Under the pieces are notes generated by a model. The model saw only the letters and a program-made list of their open reading frames with translations. It had not been told where the DNA came from and did not search any database. DNA of 40,192 bases from CAZHTS01 sp964535315 (GTDB lineage: Bacteria > Chloroflexota > Anaerolineae > Anaerolineales > Anaerolineaceae): the NCBI GenBank assembly GCA_964535315.1, contig CAZHTS010000041.1, positions 1 to 40,192 on the forward strand, read 5' to 3'. Each line of letters opens with the position of its first letter. Position 1 is the stretch's first letter. Shown in pieces: positions 1-8,484 of the stretch. The translations under genes were made by a program, and so were the position numbers.

Positions 1-282
1 GTGCGCCCGGAGGACATCGAAGGCTCGACCTTCTCGATCAGCAACCTGGGCATGTACGATGTGGAACATTTTGTGGCGATCATCAACCCGCCCGAGGCAG
101 CCATCCTGGCGGTGGGTTCGGTGAAGCAGGCGCCGGTGGTGGTAGACGGCGCCCTGGCGGTGGGCACGCGCATGCGCGCCACCCTGTCGGCCGACCACCG
201 TGTGACGGACGGCGCCGAGGCGGCGCAGTTCTTACAGGCGCTGGCGGAATACCTGGAGAAACCGCTGGTGCTGCTGCTGTAA
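1..282 (+). CDS. dihydrolipoamide acyltransferase (E2), C-terminal fragment
   Basis: This is the last 93 residues of the E2 component of a 2-oxoacid dehydrogenase complex, which moves an acyl group from lipoamide to coenzyme A. The fragment has the strand STFSISNLGMYDVEHFVAIINPPEAAILAVG, split by families into the FSISNLG and INPPEAAILAVG motifs, and ends with SADHRVTDGAEAAQFL, which carries the catalytic His and Asp of the DHRxxDG motif. The lipoyl and E1/E3-binding domains lie upstream of the window, so the GTG at base 1 is not the true start. Which complex it serves (pyruvate, branched-chain or acetoin) cannot be told from this part. A large hairpin follows the stop. Confidence 0.93.
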   Translation: MRPEDIEGSTFSISNLGMYDVEHFVAIINPPEAAILAVGSVKQAPVVVDGALAVGTRMRATLSADHRVTDGAEAAQFLQALAEYLEKPLVLLL

Positions 283-285
283 GCC

Positions 286-317
286 AAAATAAAAAGGGGC
301 GGCCTTCGAGAGCCCCT
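286..317 (-). terminator. intrinsic terminator reading leftwards
   Basis: On the minus strand a 6-bp GC stem (AGGGGC with GCCCCT, 11-base loop) is followed by TTTTTATTTT, the form of a rho-independent terminator. It would stop transcripts coming from the transglycosylase gene, whose stop codon is about 220 bases upstream on that strand. Confidence 0.6.
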
Positions 318-328
318 ATGAGATACGA

Positions 329-390
329 CCGGCGGTCATGCAGGGCTGGGGTGAACCCGCCCGTACAGGCATGACCGCCGGCCGTCTTTT
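329..390 (+). terminator. long hairpin after the E2 gene
   Basis: A perfect 13-bp inverted repeat (CCGGCGGTCATGC at 329-341, GCATGACCGCCGG at 369-381) with a 27-base loop is followed by CCGTCTTTTGCC on the plus strand. It is probably the terminator of the E2 operon, although the loop is long and the T-run short. Confidence 0.5.
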
Positions 391-535
391 GCCGGTACCG
401 CCTCCCCCCTCTGCCGTAGCGGCGGGGCTTGCCCCCGCCAGGACACGCCCGTGCGCCCCCTCCCCCGCTCACGGCATTCTAACCGGCCCGGAAAACCTTA
501 CCCCAAAGACGCAGCGTTTTGAAATCAGGACAATC

Positions 536-2944
536 TCAGGGATTGCGTTCGTACAGAATGCGGTAAATGGCGAGAAATTCGGAGATGTGCTGGATGTAGC
601 GGCGGGTCTCGTCAAAGCGGATCACTTCAAGGAAGAGGTCCGGGTCGCCGTTGGCGAGGTCCTTCCAGCCCTGAGCGTTGCCGGGGCCGCCGTTGTAGGC
701 GGCGAGGGCCACATACGGATCGCCAAAATAGTCGCGCTGGCGGGCCATATAACGCGCCCCGAGCTTGACGTTAACCATGGGGCGGTAGAGATCCTGGTCG
801 CTGTAGTTGTACGGCCAGCTCATCGAGTTGGCGATGTCCTGCCCGGTGGCGGGCATGATCTGCATCAGGCCGCGCGCCCCGGCGGGCGATTCGACGTGCC
901 CTTCGAACAGGCTTTCTTGGCGGATGATGCTGAGCAGCAGCAGCGGATGGATCTTTTCGCTCTGGGCGGCTTCGAGGATGATGTCTTTATAGTAAACGCC
1001 AAAGCGGATGTGGTTGAAGTAAGGCGGGGCGGAGAGGGTGGCGGCGTCGTCCATGCCGGCGCGGGCCAGAATCTGGCGGCTGGCGAGGATGGCGCCGCGA
1101 TAGAATCCCTTTTCGAGCAGATAGGGCAGCAGGCGGAAACTGGCCGCGGGGTCCTGTTCGAGGGTCTTGAGCATGGCCTCAAATTCCAGGCTGGCCTCGC
1201 CGTAGCGGCCGAGTTCCCACAGGGCGTTGCCGCGTACGAAACGCGGTTCGGCAGCCAGCGAGCCTAACTGGCCGAGATTGCTCTCGGGCGGCAGATTGAA
1301 GGTCTGGCGCAGCCACTCTTCAGCCTGGGGGCGTTCGGCGTTCAGATCGTAGGCCAGATCGTAGGTATTGGTGGCGGTGAGCAAGGCCTGGCCGGCCAAC
1401 AGGGTGCGGGCGCGCTCGCTGTAGTAGCCGGTGGGGTCGCGCAGGGCGGCCTGTTCTAGCGAGGCGCGGGCGGCAGCAGTATCGTTTTGCGCCTGCTGGG
1501 TGCGGGCGACCCAAAAATAGGCGCTGGCCTGATCGGTCGGGGTGGTGGCCAACACCAGGGCGCGTTGGAAGGTGGTCAGGGCTTCGGGCAGTTTGCCGGC
1601 GCGATAGTATGACAGGCCGGCGAGGAAGAGACCGCGATAGCTTAATTCGGCGCCGGGGTACTTATCGATCAATTGCTCCCAGATGGCGGCGGCTTCGAGC
1701 AGACGGCCGTCGCGCTCGAGGATGCGAGCCGCTTTATACAGCAGGTTGGGCGCTTCGGGGTCGTTGGGCGCCTGCCCGCCAAAGAGCAGCAGCGTTTCGG
1801 CGGCCTGTTTGTACTGGTTGAGGTAAATCCACTGTGTGTCGGCCTTCTCTTCCCAGGCGGTGACCCAGAAGCGGTCGCCGGGGTGATCTTTAATCAGGGC
1901 GTCCCATTCGATGATGGCGTCCTCGTGTTTCTCGAGGGCGCGCAGGCTGAGGGCCTTGTAGTGATGTACGGTGCCGTCGTGATCGGGGGTGCTCTTCAGA
2001 TAGCGGTTGAAGGCGTCTACGGCCAACCCGTACTGGTTGGCAAAGTAATCGGCCAGGCCGCGGTTGAGTTCGTTGACGGGCACACCGGCGTTGACCAGGG
2101 CCACCAGCCCCGAATAGCTGTCGTAGGAGCGGGGATAGTTGTTGACCGCATCCTGAAAGCGGGCGTAGGCCTGTTCGGGCAGGCCCATCGCCAGGTAGGT
2201 TTGCCCGGCGAGGAGGTCCATTTGCGCTTTGGTATAGTCGTTGCTGGAAGCGTCGTAGACGGACATGAAGGTGCGAATGGCGTTGTTAAAGTCGCTTTGC
2301 GCCGAGTAGGTCTTGCCAATCTTGATCTGAATTTCCGTTTGTTCGGCGGCGGTGGCGGTTTGCAGGGCAAGCTGGTAAGCAGCCAGGGCGCCGTTCAGAT
2401 CGCCGCCCTGGCGCAGCGCATCGGCGCGCAGGGTATTCATGAAGGTGTCCAGCACGCCGGGGCGCAGTTGAATGTAGGTGGCGTAAGCGTTGGCGGCCTC
2501 GACATAGCGGGTCATACCCTCCAGGCACTGGCCGAGAAAGTAATAAGCGCTGGCGTTGTGCGCATCCTGGGCGGAACGCTGGATGGCGGCGTTGAGATAG
2601 CCCACGGCGGAGTTGCAGTTGTTTTGCAGGATGGCGGTGCGTCCGAGCCCGGTGAGGGCGGCGGCCTGGGTCTTTTCGTCGCCGCCGTTATCCAGGGCGC
2701 TCTGATAGGCCTGGGCGGCGCGTTCGTAGTCGCCGACGAACAGGGCCTGGTCGCCCTGGTCGACGCGGGCGATGGGCTGCGGGGTAGGGCTGGGCAGCGG
2801 GGTGGGGGTAGGGGGCGGGGTGGGGGTGTAGGCAGGCGTGGGGGTGGCGGTAGGCTCGGGCGTGGCCAGGAAGGGCAGGGCAGAGGCATTGCAGCCGAGG
2901 GTGATCAACCATAGGACGAGCAGGCAGGGGATGAGCTTTTTCAT
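536..2944 (-). CDS. TPR-repeat lytic transglycosylase lipoprotein (SLT domain)
   Basis: An 802-residue exported lipoprotein that should cut the glycan strands of peptidoglycan. A signal peptide ends in a lipobox (LITLGC, about residues 13-18), then comes a Pro/Thr linker (about 25-58). A long array of tetratricopeptide repeats fills about residues 60-630, as in Slt70-like enzymes where helical repeats form a ring. The C-terminal SLT domain starts near residue 664; the catalytic Glu is in SIIRQES, followed by GARGLMQIMPATG and the AAYNGGPGNA motif. The start fits because the signal peptide begins there; no Shine-Dalgarno is visible and the promoter -10 sits only eight bases upstream. The gene is divergent from mtnA and monocistronic. 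Confidence 0.93.
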   Translation of the reverse strand: MKKLIPCLLVLWLITLGCNASALPFLATPEPTATPTPAYTPTPPPTPTPLPSPTPQPIARVDQGDQALFVGDYERAAQAYQSALDNGGDEKTQAAALTGLGRTAILQNNCNSAVGYLNAAIQRSAQDAHNASAYYFLGQCLEGMTRYVEAANAYATYIQLRPGVLDTFMNTLRADALRQGGDLNGALAAYQLALQTATAAEQTEIQIKIGKTYSAQSDFNNAIRTFMSVYDASSNDYTKAQMDLLAGQTYLAMGLPEQAYARFQDAVNNYPRSYDSYSGLVALVNAGVPVNELNRGLADYFANQYGLAVDAFNRYLKSTPDHDGTVHHYKALSLRALEKHEDAIIEWDALIKDHPGDRFWVTAWEEKADTQWIYLNQYKQAAETLLLFGGQAPNDPEAPNLLYKAARILERDGRLLEAAAIWEQLIDKYPGAELSYRGLFLAGLSYYRAGKLPEALTTFQRALVLATTPTDQASAYFWVARTQQAQNDTAAARASLEQAALRDPTGYYSERARTLLAGQALLTATNTYDLAYDLNAERPQAEEWLRQTFNLPPESNLGQLGSLAAEPRFVRGNALWELGRYGEASLEFEAMLKTLEQDPAASFRLLPYLLEKGFYRGAILASRQILARAGMDDAATLSAPPYFNHIRFGVYYKDIILEAAQSEKIHPLLLLSIIRQESLFEGHVESPAGARGLMQIMPATGQDIANSMSWPYNYSDQDLYRPMVNVKLGARYMARQRDYFGDPYVALAAYNGGPGNAQGWKDLANGDPDLFLEVIRFDETRRYIQHISEFLAIYRILYERNP

Positions 2945-2952
2945 TATAAGGT

Positions 2953-2981
2953 CTTATACCGGATGATGGAGCGGGTGTCAA
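2953..2981 (-). promoter_or_regulatory. sigma70-type promoter of the transglycosylase gene
   Basis: On the minus strand TTGACA (2976-2981) and TATAAG (2953-2958) are separated by exactly 17 bases. The expected transcription start falls at about 2945-2946, which is the base or two before the ATG at 2944, so the message would be leaderless. Confidence 0.75.
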
Positions 2982-2985
2982 TACT

Positions 2986-3014
2986 TTGACGAACGATCGA
3001 ATGCATGGTAAACT
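2986..3014 (+). promoter_or_regulatory. sigma70-type promoter of the mtnA operon
   Basis: TTGACG (2986-2991) and TAAACT (3009-3014) are separated by exactly 17 bases. It lies back to back with the transglycosylase promoter, five bases between the two -35 boxes, and its transcript would begin near 3021, just before the leader hairpin. Confidence 0.7.
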
Positions 3015-3033
3015 AAGTTTGCAAAATCTCCGG

Positions 3034-3057
3034 CGCTCTCCAAGGAGGGCGTTTTTT
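3034..3057 (+). terminator. terminator-like hairpin in the mtnA leader
   Basis: An 8-bp stem (CGCTCTCC at 3034-3041 with GGAGGGCG at 3044-3051, one G-U pair) is followed directly by six T. It sits between the promoter and the ATG at 3069, so it looks like an attenuator and not an end-of-gene terminator. The only AAGGAGG in the leader (3042-3048) is inside this hairpin and 20 bases from the start codon. Confidence 0.6.
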
Positions 3058-3068
3058 GGTGTGAACTG

Positions 3069-4109
3069 ATGCGAACTCTAGAATGGGATGCAAATCGATA
3101 TGAATTAAGTATGATCGACCAGCGCCTGCTGCCGGGTCGATTTGAGGTGGTTACCTACCGCGATTATAACGCGGTGGCGGATGCCATCCGGGATATGGTG
3201 GTGCGCGGCGCTCCGGCGATTGGAGCGGCGGCGGCCTATGGGATAGCCCTGGCGGCCTGTCATTCGCAGGCCGGCGATCTGGCGGCCTTGCGCCGGGAAC
3301 TGCAACAGGCGGACGCGGTTTTGCGCGCCTCGCGCCCGACGGCAGTCAACCTGGCATGGGGCCTGCAGCGGATGGCCGGCGTGGTGAACGGCGAGGCCGG
3401 CTCGGTGAGCGAACTGCGCCAGAAGCTGGTGGATGAGGCGCTGCGTATTGCCGATGAGGACGTGGCGACCAACCGGCGCATTGCCGAGTATGGGGCGCAG
3501 CTGATCCAGGATGGCGATACCATCATTCACCATTGCAACACGGGTGCGCTGGCGACGGTGGACTGGGGCACGGCGTTGGGCATCCTGCGTTTTGCCTATG
3601 AAAGCGGCAAACGCATTCACGTGTTGGTGGACGAGACCCGTCCGCGTTTGCAGGGGGCGCGCCTGACGGCCTGGGAATTGCAGCAATACGGCATTCCCTA
3701 CGAGATCATCAGCGATAACGCCGCCGGCTATTTCCTGCGCAGCGGGCAGGTGCAAAAGGTCTTCTTCGGCGCCGACCGGGTGACGGCCAACGGCGACGTG
3801 GCCAACAAGGTGGGCAGCTATATGCTGGCGCTGGCGGCGCACGCCAACGACGTGCCGGTGTATTCGGTCTTCCCCATCTCGACCGTGGATTTGAACCTGG
3901 CGAGCGGCGACCTCATCCCGATTGAGGAACGCGACGCCGAGGAAGTGTTGGGCCTCGAGTTTCAGGGCGAGCGGGTGACGCCGGCGGGTGCAAAAGCGCG
4001 CAACCCGGCTTTTGACGTGACCCCGCACCATCTGCTGACCGGTCTGGTGACCGACCGCGGGGTTGTTTACCCGCCGTTCCGTGAAAATTTGCCGCGCGTG
4101 GCGCGATAG
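3069..4109 (+). CDS. mtnA: S-methyl-5-thioribose-1-phosphate isomerase
   Basis: A 346-residue cytoplasmic enzyme that isomerises the aldose S-methyl-5-thioribose-1-phosphate to the ribulose form in the methionine salvage pathway. The family hallmarks are present: MVVRGAPAIGAAAAYG near residues 38-55, the catalytic Cys in HHCNTGALAT (Cys156), and the catalytic Asp in FFGADRVTANGDVANK (Asp236). Length is typical of MtnA and argues against the related eIF2B subunits. It is the first gene of an operon with an adenosine kinase and ahcY, so the three dispose of by-products of S-adenosylmethionine use. No mtnP, mtnN or mtnK is visible here, so the source of its substrate must be encoded elsewhere. 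Its start has no well-placed Shine-Dalgarno. Confidence 0.95.
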   Translation: MRTLEWDANRYELSMIDQRLLPGRFEVVTYRDYNAVADAIRDMVVRGAPAIGAAAAYGIALAACHSQAGDLAALRRELQQADAVLRASRPTAVNLAWGLQRMAGVVNGEAGSVSELRQKLVDEALRIADEDVATNRRIAEYGAQLIQDGDTIIHHCNTGALATVDWGTALGILRFAYESGKRIHVLVDETRPRLQGARLTAWELQQYGIPYEIISDNAAGYFLRSGQVQKVFFGADRVTANGDVANKVGSYMLALAAHANDVPVYSVFPISTVDLNLASGDLIPIEERDAEEVLGLEFQGERVTPAGAKARNPAFDVTPHHLLTGLVTDRGVVYPPFRENLPRVAR

Positions 4110-4120
4110 GAGCAAATCCG

Positions 4121-5086
4121 ATGAGTATAGTATGCGCCGGTTCGATTGCGTATGATTACCTGATGACCTTTCCGGGCTATTTCCGGGAACATATCTTGCC
4201 CGAGCGGCTGGAATCGATCAGCCTGTCTTTCCTGGTGGACAATATGGTGCGGCAGCGCGGCGGGGTGGCGCCCAATATCGCCTACACCCTGGCGCTGCTG
4301 GGTGAGCGCCCGGTGGTGTTGGGCACGGTGGGTGAAGATTTTGCCGATTACCGTTCCTGGTTGGAAGCAAAGGGCATCTCAACCTGTGGGATAAAAGTGA
4401 TCGAGGGCAAGTACACGGCCTCGTTTTTTGCCAATACGGATCTGGCCAACAACCAGATTTGCAGTTTTTATGCCGGGGCAATGGCGCACGCCGCCGAATT
4501 GAAGCTGGCGGATGTGGCCGATTGCCAGGCGGAGCTGGTGGTCATTTCGCCCAACGACCCGCGGGCGATGGATTTGTTGGTGACGGAGTGCGGTGAACTG
4601 GGGATCCCGTACGTGTACGACCCCAGCCAGCAGGTGGTGCGTTCGGATAAGAACGAACTGCGGCGCGGGGTGGAAGGGGCCTACAGTCTGTTCGCCAACG
4701 AGTACGAATACGAACTGTTACAGAAGCACACCGGACTGACACCGGAGCAAATGACGGCCCGGGTGCGTTTCATGGTGATCACCCTGGGGGCACAGGGTGC
4801 GGATATTTATGCCGATGGCCAGGTGGTACACGTGCCGGTGGTTCCCCCCGAGCGAATTCTGGACCCAACCGGGGTGGGTGATGCCTTCCGCGGTGGTTTC
4901 CTGCGCGGCTATCGCCTGGGCCTGGACTGGCAGACGTGTGGACGGATGGGCGCCCTGGCGGCGACCTACTGCCTGGAACAACGCGGCACCCAGAACCACA
5001 GTTATACGATTGAGGCGTTCCTTGCCCGCTATCGCACACATTTCGATGATCAGGGCGCATTGGACGCCTTGTTGGTCAAACCCTGA
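4121..5086 (+). CDS. PfkB-family kinase, probably adenosine kinase
   Basis: A 321-residue ribokinase-fold (PfkB) kinase. The C-terminal signature DPTGVGDAFRGGF contains the catalytic Asp (Asp254) and the anion-hole glycines; the N-terminal half has the substrate-binding run RGGVAPNIAYTLALLG near residues 45-61. The family covers ribose, fructose and adenosine kinases. The position between mtnA and ahcY, 11 bases after the former and 28 before the latter, points to adenosine kinase, which turns the adenosine released by AhcY into AMP and so pulls that reversible reaction forward. This assignment is from context and overall resemblance. A GGAG precedes the ATG at good spacing. Confidence 0.85.
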   Translation: MSIVCAGSIAYDYLMTFPGYFREHILPERLESISLSFLVDNMVRQRGGVAPNIAYTLALLGERPVVLGTVGEDFADYRSWLEAKGISTCGIKVIEGKYTASFFANTDLANNQICSFYAGAMAHAAELKLADVADCQAELVVISPNDPRAMDLLVTECGELGIPYVYDPSQQVVRSDKNELRRGVEGAYSLFANEYEYELLQKHTGLTPEQMTARVRFMVITLGAQGADIYADGQVVHVPVVPPERILDPTGVGDAFRGGFLRGYRLGLDWQTCGRMGALAATYCLEQRGTQNHSYTIEAFLARYRTHFDDQGALDALLVKP

Positions 5087-5114
5087 TTGGGTTACATAAT
5101 TTTGGAGGACATGC

Positions 5115-6374
5115 ATGTCGAACTATGACGTTAAGGACTTGAAACAGGCCGAGGGCGGCCGGCTGCGCATTGAGTGGGCCGAGCGCGAGATGCCCGTTTT
5201 GCGCATGATCCGCGAGCGCTTTGCCAAAGAGCGCCCGTTGGAAGGCGTGCGCGTTTCAGCCTGTCTGCACGTGACCACCGAAACGGCGAACCTGATGCGC
5301 ACGCTTCAGGCCGGCGGGGCGGATGTGGTGTTGACGGCTTCGAACCCGCTCTCGACGCAGGATGACGTGGCGGCGTCGTTGGTCAGCCACTTCGAGATCC
5401 CGACCTTTGCAATCAAGGGCGAAGACAACAAGACCTATTACAAACACCTGCATGCGGCCCTGGATCACAAGCCGCAGATGACGATGGATGACGGCGCCGA
5501 CCTGGTGAGCACGCTGCACAAGGATCGCCGCGAACTGTTGAGCGACGTGGTGGGCGGCACCGAAGAGACCACCACCGGCGTCATTCGTCTGCGCGCTATG
5601 GCGGCGGACAAGGCGTTGACCTTCCCGATCGTGGCGGTCAACGATGCGATGACCAAGCACTTCTTTGACAATCGCTACGGCACGGGCCAGTCGACCATCG
5701 ACGGGATCGTGCGGGCGACGAACGTGCTGCTGGCGGGCAAAACCTTCGTAGTGGCCGGTTACGGCTGGTGCGGGCGCGGCCTGGCGATGCGGGCGCGCGG
5801 TATGGGCGCCAACGTGATCGTGACCGAGGTCAACCCGCTGGTGGCCCTGGAAGCCGTGATGGACGGGCACCGGGTGATGCCGATGGCCGAGGCGGCGCGC
5901 GTCGGCGACATCTTCGTCACGGTGACGGGCGACCTCAACGTGATCGACGCCCATCACTTTGAGGTGATGAAGGATGGGGCGATCGTGGCCAATTCGGGGC
6001 ACTTCAACGTCGAGATCAACATCCCGGCTTTGGAGGAGATGTCGAGCGCCAAGAAACTGGTGCGGCCTTTCGTGGAAGCCTACCGCATGAAGAACGGGCG
6101 CACGGTGTACATCCTGGGCGAGGGCCGTTTGATCAACCTGGCTTCGGCCGAAGGACACCCGGCGAGCGTGATGGACATGTCGTTTGCCAATCAGGCGCTG
6201 AGCGCCGAGTACATGGTCAAGAACGCGGCGCAGTTGGAGAAGAAGGTCTACAGCGTGCCGGAAGAAATCGATCGCGAGATCGCCCGCATCAAACTGGAAG
6301 CGATGGGTATCTCGATCGATACGTTGACCGAGCAGCAGGTGCACTATCTGAACTCCTGGGAAGAAGGCACCTAA
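5115..6374 (+). CDS. ahcY: adenosylhomocysteinase (S-adenosylhomocysteine hydrolase)
   Basis: A 419-residue NAD-dependent enzyme that splits S-adenosylhomocysteine into homocysteine and adenosine, relieving product inhibition of methyltransferases. Visible family blocks are ACLHVTTETANLMRTL and LTASNPLSTQDDVAA in the substrate domain, the NAD-binding glycines in VVAGYGWCGRGLAMRARGMG (near 215-234, split here as GYGWCGRG), the substrate lysine block NDAMTKHFFDNRYGTGQST, and a GHFNVEI block near residue 300. The length fits the short bacterial form without the roughly 40-residue insert. GGAGG at 5104-5108 chooses the ATG at 5115 over an out-of-frame ATG four bases upstream. It ends the mtnA operon. 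Confidence 0.97.
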   Translation: MSNYDVKDLKQAEGGRLRIEWAEREMPVLRMIRERFAKERPLEGVRVSACLHVTTETANLMRTLQAGGADVVLTASNPLSTQDDVAASLVSHFEIPTFAIKGEDNKTYYKHLHAALDHKPQMTMDDGADLVSTLHKDRRELLSDVVGGTEETTTGVIRLRAMAADKALTFPIVAVNDAMTKHFFDNRYGTGQSTIDGIVRATNVLLAGKTFVVAGYGWCGRGLAMRARGMGANVIVTEVNPLVALEAVMDGHRVMPMAEAARVGDIFVTVTGDLNVIDAHHFEVMKDGAIVANSGHFNVEINIPALEEMSSAKKLVRPFVEAYRMKNGRTVYILGEGRLINLASAEGHPASVMDMSFANQALSAEYMVKNAAQLEKKVYSVPEEIDREIARIKLEAMGISIDTLTEQQVHYLNSWEEGT

Positions 6375-6394
6375 ATCGCAGTACGTACATGGCG

Positions 6395-6430
6395 GGGCCG
6401 TCTCGAACACGAGGCGGCCCTGTTTTGTTT
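6395..6430 (+). terminator. intrinsic terminator after ahcY
   Basis: An 11-bp stem (GGGCCGTCTCG at 6395-6405 with CGAGGCGGCCC at 6410-6420, one G-U pair, AACA loop) is followed by TGTTTTGTTT. It separates ahcY from the convergent diguanylate cyclase gene, whose stop codon overlaps the T-run. Confidence 0.85.
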
Positions 6431-8399
6431 AAGCGGATTGATCGACTTCGACGCGATTGCGCCCGGAGCTTTTGGCGATCAGCATGGCCTGGTCGGCGCG
6501 GTTGAGCAGGCGCTCGAGGGTGTCGTCCTCGGCGCGGGTGGCCACACCAATGCTGATGGTGACGCTCAGTTCGCCGTGGTCGGTGGGGACGAGCAGCTTT
6601 TCGACCGACTGGCGCAGGCGCTCGGCGATACGGCTGGCATCGACCAGGCCGGTTTCGGGCAGCAGGATGACGAATTCTTCTCCGCCGTAGCGGCCGACGA
6701 GGTCGAGACCGCGCACGCTCTGGCGGCAGCGCCCGGCGACGGTTTGCAGCACCAGGTCGCCGACAGCGTGCCCGTGGCGTTCGTTGAAGCTGCGGAAATG
6801 GTCGATGTCGATGAACAGGGCGGAGAAGAGCCGGGCGTACTGGTTGGCGGCGTCGAATTCCTGCCCGCCGAGTTTAAATAGCCCGCGGCGGTTGTACAGG
6901 CCGGTGAGCGGGTCGGCGATGTACATGCGGGCGTTTTGCAGCGCAATGGCGGCCTGATCGGCAAAGGCCTGGAGCCGTTCGGCGTGGGTGTTGGTGTAGA
7001 AATTGACCTGGGCGCTGTTGAGGTTGAGGAAGCCGGCGGTCTGGTTATGGATGTTGATCGGGGCGCCGACGTAGGAGTTGACCCATTTGCCAAAGGGCAG
7101 GGCGATCCAGCCGGGGTAGCAGCTGACATCCGGGACGAGCAGCGGCCGGCCGGTCTCGAGCATCTGGGTGAGGGTGACAAATTCGGCCATGCGGAATTTG
7201 AGATCGTCGGTGCTGAGCGGGCGGTCGGCGCCGGGTTTGACCTGGTAGCGGATGATGCGCACCATGTCGTCTTCGACGAGCATGATGTTGGCGGCGTCGT
7301 GCGGGACGACGCGGCTGACGTTGGTGAGGATGCGTTCGAGCACCTCACCCAGTTCGAGGGTGCTGGTCAGGATGGTGGCGGTGTCGCGCAGCGCCTCGGC
7401 CAGGATGCGCTGTTCGCGCTCGGCCTGCTCGGCCAGTTTGCGGGCGGTAATGTCTCGGCCGATGCCGACGATGCCGATGATCTCGCCGCCGGAATCGCGC
7501 AGCGGTATTTTTGAGGTAAGCTGCCAGCGGCGCCGGCCGCTGCGGTCGCCGACCAGTTCTTCGCGGTTGTGGAGCGGCTGGCCGGTGGCAAAGATGTGCT
7601 GGTCGTCGGCGTAGAATTGTTCGGCCAGTTCGTCCGGAAAGACCTCGAAATCGGTTTTGCCCAGCACTTCGGCGGGGTTCTCGATGCCCATATTTTGCAG
7701 GTCGGCGCGGTTGACGAGGATCTTGCGATACTGGCGATCTTTGGCGTAGATGGCGTCGGGCAGGTGATCGATGATGGTGCGCAGCAGCGTGCGCTCCTGC
7801 TCGAGGTCGGCTTCGGCCTGCTGGCGGGCGGTGATTTCCTGGGCCTTCTGTACATTCTGGATGGCCAGGTGAGAAAGCTGGCGGGTGATGAGAAAGAGCG
7901 CCTGGGCGATCCGGGCAAACTGCTGGCGCGGCATGCGCGTGACGTTGGCCAGGGCGGCGCGATAAGCCTGCTCGTCAGCGCCAATCTGCCGGGCGTAAGC
8001 GAGCAGCTGTCGTTCGTCGGCGCTATCGTCGAGCACCTGTCCGATCATCCAGACGGCGATTGGACGATCGCCGATCATGATGCTGGCGCCGGCATCGAAC
8101 AAACCGCCGCTCAGGCAGGGCTGGATGGTGGGGCCGTTGGGGTTGGGCCGCCCAAGGGTGGCGTCCGAATGGATGCAGTTGGCCAGGCCGAGCGGAGTGG
8201 CGCGGATGATGTGGGTACACAACTCGCAGAAATTGCTGGGGCGGGTGATGGGCTGCCCGCCGGTGGTGGTGATGATAGAGGCCACACCGGTGGCAGCCGA
8301 AAAAGCATCCTGAATGGCTTGTAGCTCGTCCAGGTCAAACAGATCCTGTAACTGGAGCGAATTGGGACCGTGGTCGGTGGGAATCTCGCCGGCGGTCAT
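6429..8399 (-). CDS. PocR-PAS-GAF diguanylate cyclase (GGEEF)
   Basis: A 656-residue signalling protein without membrane segments, predicted to make cyclic di-GMP from two GTP. Domains in order: a PocR sensory domain (about 18-185) with the Cys-rich core NFCELC, NCIHSDA and QPCLSGGLFDAG; a short coiled linker; a PAS domain (about 205-325) ending in GRDITARK; a GAF domain (about 340-490); and a GGDEF domain starting at DPLTGLYNRRGL. The active-site loop reads RYGGEEF, near residue 574, so it should be active. RGLD five residues earlier is a product-inhibition I-site. The PocR domain suggests sensing of a small organic ligand, which cannot be named. It is the last gene after recA, the lipoprotein and the peptidase. 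Confidence 0.93.
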   Translation of the reverse strand: MTAGEIPTDHGPNSLQLQDLFDLDELQAIQDAFSAATGVASIITTTGGQPITRPSNFCELCTHIIRATPLGLANCIHSDATLGRPNPNGPTIQPCLSGGLFDAGASIMIGDRPIAVWMIGQVLDDSADERQLLAYARQIGADEQAYRAALANVTRMPRQQFARIAQALFLITRQLSHLAIQNVQKAQEITARQQAEADLEQERTLLRTIIDHLPDAIYAKDRQYRKILVNRADLQNMGIENPAEVLGKTDFEVFPDELAEQFYADDQHIFATGQPLHNREELVGDRSGRRRWQLTSKIPLRDSGGEIIGIVGIGRDITARKLAEQAEREQRILAEALRDTATILTSTLELGEVLERILTNVSRVVPHDAANIMLVEDDMVRIIRYQVKPGADRPLSTDDLKFRMAEFVTLTQMLETGRPLLVPDVSCYPGWIALPFGKWVNSYVGAPINIHNQTAGFLNLNSAQVNFYTNTHAERLQAFADQAAIALQNARMYIADPLTGLYNRRGLFKLGGQEFDAANQYARLFSALFIDIDHFRSFNERHGHAVGDLVLQTVAGRCRQSVRGLDLVGRYGGEEFVILLPETGLVDASRIAERLRQSVEKLLVPTDHGELSVTISIGVATRAEDDTLERLLNRADQAMLIAKSSGRNRVEVDQSA

Positions 8400-8484
8400 G
8401 GTTTACGCTATCCGAGCCAGGAGCGAAAGGCTGCTGCTGTGTACTACGCCCGACCGTTTCACTGTTTTAATTATACACGCGGCG

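Noticed and set aside
1673..2914. 413-residue open frame antisense to the transglycosylase gene
   Set aside because: It is Gly/Val-rich and repetitive only because the opposite strand encodes TPR repeats and a Pro/Thr linker.
3061..3069. Two-codon leader peptide (GTG AAC TGA) overlapping the mtnA start
   Set aside because: It has no well-spaced ribosome site and is most likely chance.
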